From contig NZ_JACARE010000003.1 of assembly GCF_013386765.1 (NCBI RefSeq), positions 80,782 through 144,781 of the forward strand: a stretch of 64,000 nucleotides of DNA. Direction: 5' to 3'. Of the stretch, positions 60,836 through 64,000 are shown piece after piece. Source of the stretch: Pseudomonas yamanorum (GTDB taxonomy: Bacteria; Pseudomonadota; Gammaproteobacteria; Pseudomonadales; Pseudomonadaceae). Below the pieces are notes generated by a model that was given only the letters and a program-made list of their open reading frames with translations, did no database searches and was not told the DNA's origin. Positions within the stretch are counted from its first letter, which is position 1; every line of letters starts with the position of its first letter. The position numbers and the translations under genes are program-made.

Positions 60836-61917
60836 GTCGATGGGGCTCCTTGTTCCAGTGGCAGAAAGATCGAGAACGTGGTGTGGCCGGGATGGCTCTC
60901 ACACTCGATCAAACCCTGGTGCTGGCTGATGATGTTCTGGGTAATGGCCAAGCCGAGCCCGGTACCGTCCGGGCGGCCGCTGACCATTGGGAAAAAGATG
61001 GTTTCCTGCAGTTCGGCCGGGATGCCCGGGCCGTTGTCGATGATCTCGACCTTGGTCACCAGGCGATGGCGCACGTGGCCGATGGTGAACTGGCGCAGGG
61101 CGCGGGTGCGCAGGCTGATGCGGCCCAGGCGCAGTTCGTTCTGGCTGCTGATGGCCTGCATGGCGTTACGCACGATATTGAGCACCGCCTGGATCATCTG
61201 CTCGCGGTCGATCAATACGTCGGGGATGCTTGGGTCGTAGTCGCGCACCAAGGTGATGCAACCCTGGCTTTCGGCCTCCACCAGCTGGCAAACACGCTCC
61301 AAAACCTCGTGGACGTTGGTCATCGCCAGCGACGGCAGCTTGTTGGAGCCGAGCATGCGGTCTACCAGGTTACGCAGGCGGTCGGCTTCCTCGATGATGA
61401 CGTTGGTGTAGTCCTTGAGGTTCTCGTCCGGCAGCTCGCGGGCCAGCAACTGTGCAGCGCCGCGAATCCCGCCCAGGGGGTTCTTGATCTCATGGGCCAG
61501 GCCGCGCACCAGCATCTTGCTGGTTTCCTGTTTGGACAGTTGCGCCTCTTCCTTGGTGATGCGCAGCAGGCGATCGCGAGGATGAACCTCCAGCAGCAGC
61601 AAGGTGGCGCCGTGGCTCAGGATCGGTGTGACCGCGTAATCCACGGTCAGGGTCTGGCCGGTGAGGGCGGTGAGCATCGCTTCGCGCTTGGTGAACGGGT
61701 GCGCTTGCTCCACGGCCTGGCGCAGCGAACTCAAGGCCTCGGCCGACTCGGTGAACAGTTCGCTGATGAATTGCCCATGGCTGCGCTGTCCGCTGATGGC
61801 CAGCAGCATCTCCGCCGCCGGGTTCATGTACTCAAGGCGCAGTTCGTCATTGAGCAGAATGGTCGCGGTGGTCAGGTTGTCGAGTAGCAGGCGGTGCAGT
61901 GCGTCGCTGATGGTCAT
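60832..61917 (-). CDS. ntrB: NtrB (GlnL), nitrogen sensor kinase
   Basis: A 361-residue cytoplasmic histidine kinase. PAS domain (LRLEYMNPAAEMLLAISGQR near residue 28), HisKA with phospho-His in GLAHEIKNPLGGIRGAAQLL near 140, and HATPase blocks EIIDNGPGIPAEL and GRPDGTGLGLAIT near 310-325. It responds to PII and glutamine and phosphorylates NtrC. ATG at 61917 with AAAGAGG upstream. Candidate sigma54 promoter and NtrC site lie 60-215 bp upstream. Confidence 0.98.
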   Translation of the reverse strand: MTISDALHRLLLDNLTTATILLNDELRLEYMNPAAEMLLAISGQRSHGQFISELFTESAEALSSLRQAVEQAHPFTKREAMLTALTGQTLTVDYAVTPILSHGATLLLLEVHPRDRLLRITKEEAQLSKQETSKMLVRGLAHEIKNPLGGIRGAAQLLARELPDENLKDYTNVIIEEADRLRNLVDRMLGSNKLPSLAMTNVHEVLERVCQLVEAESQGCITLVRDYDPSIPDVLIDREQMIQAVLNIVRNAMQAISSQNELRLGRISLRTRALRQFTIGHVRHRLVTKVEIIDNGPGIPAELQETIFFPMVSGRPDGTGLGLAITQNIISQHQGLIECESHPGHTTFSIFLPLEQGAPST

Positions 61918-61973
61918 TAGGACCTCTTTTGGAGCAAGGCGCGGGCTTGAGGCACACGCTGATACAAGGAAAA

Positions 61974-61989
61974 TGCAAAAACCAAACCA
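61974..61989 (-). promoter_or_regulatory. Candidate sigma54 promoter of ntrB
   Basis: The minus strand reads TGGTTTGGTTTTTGCA: GG and GC ten bases apart and TTTGC at -12, a weak -24/-12 match. The predicted start would be about 45 bp before the ntrB start codon. Confidence 0.4.
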
Positions 61990-62117
61990 AAGCTCCGAAA
62001 AGAAGCGTTAAAGCCCTGAAATGGGGGCTTAAGGCGCGAAACTGTGGCGTTCTGCCAGCTTGAGCGGGAAGTTTCGAACCAAAATGGGCTGGGCAAGTGG
62101 GAAGGGTGCAGCGTATC

Positions 62118-62132
62118 GCACCAATATAGTGC
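62118..62132. promoter_or_regulatory. Putative NtrC-binding site
   Basis: GCACCAATATAGTGC matches the NtrC dyad GCACCA-N3-TGGTGC except one base (A for G). It lies about 135 bp upstream of the candidate sigma54 promoter, fitting an enhancer and autoregulation of ntrBC. Confidence 0.6.
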
Positions 62133-62173
62133 GATTTTGAAAAATCTGTTCAGGAACTCGTGTCACTGAAACC

Positions 62174-62262
62174 TGTGGGAGCTGGCTTGCCTGCGATAGC
62201 TGACTACCCGTTGGTATTTTGGTTGCTGACACACCGCTATCGCAGGCAAGCCAGCTCCCACA
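62174..62262. repeat. REPIN
   Basis: TGTGGGAGCTGGCTTGCCTG with CGATAGC and the inverse GCTATCGCAGGCAAGC, ending CAGCTCCCACA; between ntrB and the chorismate mutase gene. Confidence 0.9.
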
Positions 62263-62283
62263 CTTTTGATTGGGTACGCAGTT

Positions 62284-62820
62284 TTAGTTCTGGTAGACAC
62301 ACAACTCGGCAGTGGCGCGAATCATCGCCAGTTGGTGCAGCGGGTCGTTGGCTGGTGCGTGATTGGCCTGGGCCAGCCATTGCGGACACTGCGGGTTGCT
62401 GCGCTCCGGGGTGAAGTCCGCCAGTCGTTGCAGCAGGCGTTTTTGCAGCAGGTCCAGTTTTGGGCGAATCTGCCCGACCAAATCAGGGCGTGGGTCATTG
62501 GGCGCCTTGCCTTGCAACTGCCAATCGGACAGGTGAGCGTATTGCACCAATTTGTTTGCCTCGATCTGGGCCGAGAAAAACTGCTCGGCTTGCGCCGGTG
62601 CCAGTTTGTAGCTCGGCGCCTGGGCCACCACGCTGGCGATCACGTCCTGCTCTCGTGCACGGTCCTCGACGGGCTTGTGGCTGTCCCATTTGCTCAGGGC
62701 CACCTGGTCGGCGATCGCCAGGCGCTCGGCGATGCTGTCGAGCAGTGGGGCGAGGGTGGGTGGTGCTGCGAATACATTGGCGCTGACGAACAGCAAGGCG
62801 AACGCAAGTCGACGTTTCAA
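62284..62820 (-). CDS. Periplasmic chorismate mutase (AroQ gamma type)
   Basis: A 178-residue exported chorismate mutase. Signal peptide LAFALLFVSANVFAAPPTLA; the mature protein has LLDSIAERLAIADQVALSKW, KPVEDRAREQDVIASVV and FFSAQIEANKLVQY, matching the helical AroQ-gamma active site, with two late cysteines. The start is TTG at 62820, supported by AGGAG seven bases upstream; no ATG fits, and upstream frame extensions lack a signal peptide. A REPIN ends directly at that ribosome site. The periplasmic role of this enzyme is unknown. Confidence 0.85.
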   Translation of the reverse strand: MKRRLAFALLFVSANVFAAPPTLAPLLDSIAERLAIADQVALSKWDSHKPVEDRAREQDVIASVVAQAPSYKLAPAQAEQFFSAQIEANKLVQYAHLSDWQLQGKAPNDPRPDLVGQIRPKLDLLQKRLLQRLADFTPERSNPQCPQWLAQANHAPANDPLHQLAMIRATAELCVYQN

Positions 62821-62831
62821 CGGTGATCTCC

Positions 62832-62931
62832 TGTGGGAGCGGGCTTGCCCGCGAAGGTCGTTAACGATAACGCGTAAATATTGAAGAAATGCAGTGTCCT
62901 TGAGTTTTTCGCGGGCAAGCCCGCTCCCGCA
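62832..62931. repeat. REPIN at the ribosome site of the chorismate mutase gene
   Basis: TGTGGGAGCGGGCTTGCCCG at the left, with its complement ending GCCCGCTCCCGCA at the right and an A/T-rich spacer. Its left edge touches the AGGAG ribosome site of the neighbouring gene, so it lies in that gene's 5' untranslated region. Confidence 0.88.
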
Positions 62932-62944
62932 GGGTTTTGCGGGC

Positions 62945-62977
62945 AAAAAAAAGACCTCCCGAAGGAGGCCTTTTTCA
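62945..62977 (-). terminator. Rho-independent terminator of glnA
   Basis: AAAAGGCCTCC...GGAGGTCTTTT in minus-strand reading: GGCCTCC/GGAGGTC pair around TTCGG with A- and T-runs on both sides, directly after glnA. Confidence 0.9.
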
Positions 62978-63003
62978 TCACGCCACTAAGCGGCGCTACC
63001 GGA

Positions 63004-64000
63004 TCAGCAGCTGTAGTACAGCTCGTATTCCAGTGGGTGTACGAAGGTGCGGACCTTGATTTCTTCTTCGCTTTTCAGGGCGATGTAGGCATCGATAAAG
63101 TCGTCGCTGAACACGCCGCCTTTGGTCAGGAACGCACGGCCCTTGTCCAGCTCTTCCAGGGCTTCTTTCAGGCTACCGCACACTTGTGGGATCTCTTTGG
63201 CCTCTTCAGGCGGCAGGTCGTACAAGTTTTTGTCGGCGGCGTCGCCAGGGTGGATCTTGTTCTGGATACCGTCCAGGCCGGCCATTACCAGGGCAGCGAA
63301 GGCCAGGTACGGGTTGGCTGCCGGATCCGGGAAGCGGGCTTCGATACGGCGAGCGCGAGGGCTGGACACGTAAGGAATACGGATCGAAGCGGAACGGTTG
63401 CGAGCCGAGTAGGCCAGCATTACCGGAGCTTCGAAACCTGGGACCAGACGCTTGTAGGAGTTGGTCGACGGGTTGGTGAAGCCGTTCAGGGCCTTACCGT
63501 GCTTGATGATACCGCCGATGAAGTACAGGGCAGTGTCGGACAGGCCGGCATAACCTTCGCCAGCGAAGGTGTTCTTGCCATCTTTGGCGATGGACAGGTG
63601 AACGTGCATACCCGAACCGTTATCGCCGTACAGAGGCTTAGGCATGAAGGTCGCGGTACGGCCGTAGGCATCAGCCACGTTGTGTACGCAGTACTTCAGG
63701 GTCTGAACTTCGTCAGCCTTGGCAACCAGGGTGTTGAACTTCACACCGATTTCGTTCTGGCCGGCAGTCGCCACTTCGTGGTGGTGAACTTCGATGACCA
63801 GGCCCATCTCTTCCATGGCGTTGCACATGGAGGTACGGATTTCGTGGTCGTGGTCGAACGGAGGAACCGGGAAGTAGCCGCCTTTGATACCTGGACGGTG
63901 GCCTTTGTTGCCGCCTTCCACGTCCTGGTCGGACATCCACGAACCTTGTTCGGAGAAGATTTTGAACATGGAGCCAGAGATGTCGGACTTGAACTTGACC
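63004..64000 (-). CDS. glnA: GlnA, glutamine synthetase (C-terminal part, runs off window end)
   Basis: The C-terminal 330 or so residues of GSI-type glutamine synthetase, which makes glutamine from glutamate, ammonia and ATP. Visible: the ATP/metal block [38 protein letters not shown], the Glu flap and Arg blocks [20 protein letters not shown], and the adenylylation site Tyr in [16 protein letters not shown], so its activity is controlled by GlnE. The stop at 63004-63006 is followed by a strong terminator. The 5' end lies beyond 64000. Confidence 0.98.
   Translation of the reverse strand, partial: VKFKSDISGSMFKIFSEQGSWMSDQDVEGGNKGHRPGIKGGYFPVPPFDHDHEIRTSMCNAMEEMGLVIEVHHHEVATAGQNEIGVKFNTLVAKADEVQTLKYCVHNVADAYGRTATFMPKPLYGDNGSGMHVHLSIAKDGKNTFAGEGYAGLSDTALYFIGGIIKHGKALNGFTNPSTNSYKRLVPGFEAPVMLAYSARNRSASIRIPYVSSPRARRIEARFPDPAANPYLAFAALVMAGLDGIQNKIHPGDAADKNLYDLPPEEAKEIPQVCGSLKEALEELDKGRAFLTKGGVFSDDFIDAYIALKSEEEIKVRTFVHPLEYELYYSC

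Overview
The window is chromosomal DNA of a fluorescent Pseudomonas of the P. fluorescens group. The GC-rich codon use, the cluster hisB-hisH-hisA-hisF, the order secB-grxC-rhodanese-gpmI-envC-ctpA, ntrBC next to glnA, many TGTGGGAGC...GCTCCCACA REPIN repeats, and above all a ten-gene wss cellulose operon closed by a second MinD-like gene (wssJ) point to P. fluorescens SBW25 or a close relative. The strain assignment is inference; no database was searched.

Layout. 1-5,000: start of an iron-regulated TonB receptor (minus), a DsbA-like thiol oxidoreductase, an OprD-type porin, then a tautomerase / FrnE-like / SDR cluster. 5,000-11,160: accessory zone with a DUF3077 gene and structured leader, a lone phage baseplate-V-like gene, an A/T-richer pair (an FRG-domain protein and a protein with a HEPN-like RNxxxH motif), a small unknown gene, iteron-like repeats next to a 44-codon gene remnant, an unknown membrane protein and tRNA-Thr(TGT). 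11,440-12,230: a small lipoprotein, a REPIN and a DUF2790 gene. 12,650-28,436: wssA-J. WssA/B/C/D/E form the cellulose synthase, endoglucanase and export machine; WssF/G/H/I form an alginate-like O-acetylation machine, so the product is acetylated cellulose. The wssA and wssJ upstream regions are recognisably homologous: each has a FleQ-box-like site, a sigma70-like promoter with 17-bp spacing and a leader hairpin, in that order and at matching distances.

28,680-34,850: methyltransferase, a four-gene basic-amino-acid type ABC transporter, and a GABA-permease-like transporter behind a good sigma54 promoter. 35,000-39,800: hydrolase, Acr3/BASS-like transporter, ArnT-like glycosyltransferase and small unknowns. 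39,880-43,620: tRNA-Phe(GAA) and the overlapping asmA-mutY-yggX operon. 43,940-45,600: OFA-family MFS transporter. 45,890-49,760: hisB-hisH-DUF2164-hisA-hisF plus a periplasmic solute-binding protein. 49,716-51,032: a Vps62 (DUF946)-like protein whose C-terminal half resembles beta-pore-forming insecticidal toxins. 51,160-58,780: envC-ctpA-yibQ cell-envelope cluster, gpmI, rhodanese-grxC-secB and trmL. 58,775-59,060: four tandem hairpin repeats with compensating stem changes. 59,400-64,000: ntrC and ntrB with a candidate NtrC site and sigma54 promoter, a periplasmic chorismate mutase starting at TTG, and the 3' part of glnA.

Best leads: the Vps62/pore-former-like protein, the duplicated wss control region with its leader hairpin, the FRG + HEPN-like pair in a phage- or satellite-like remnant, and the tandem covarying hairpins.
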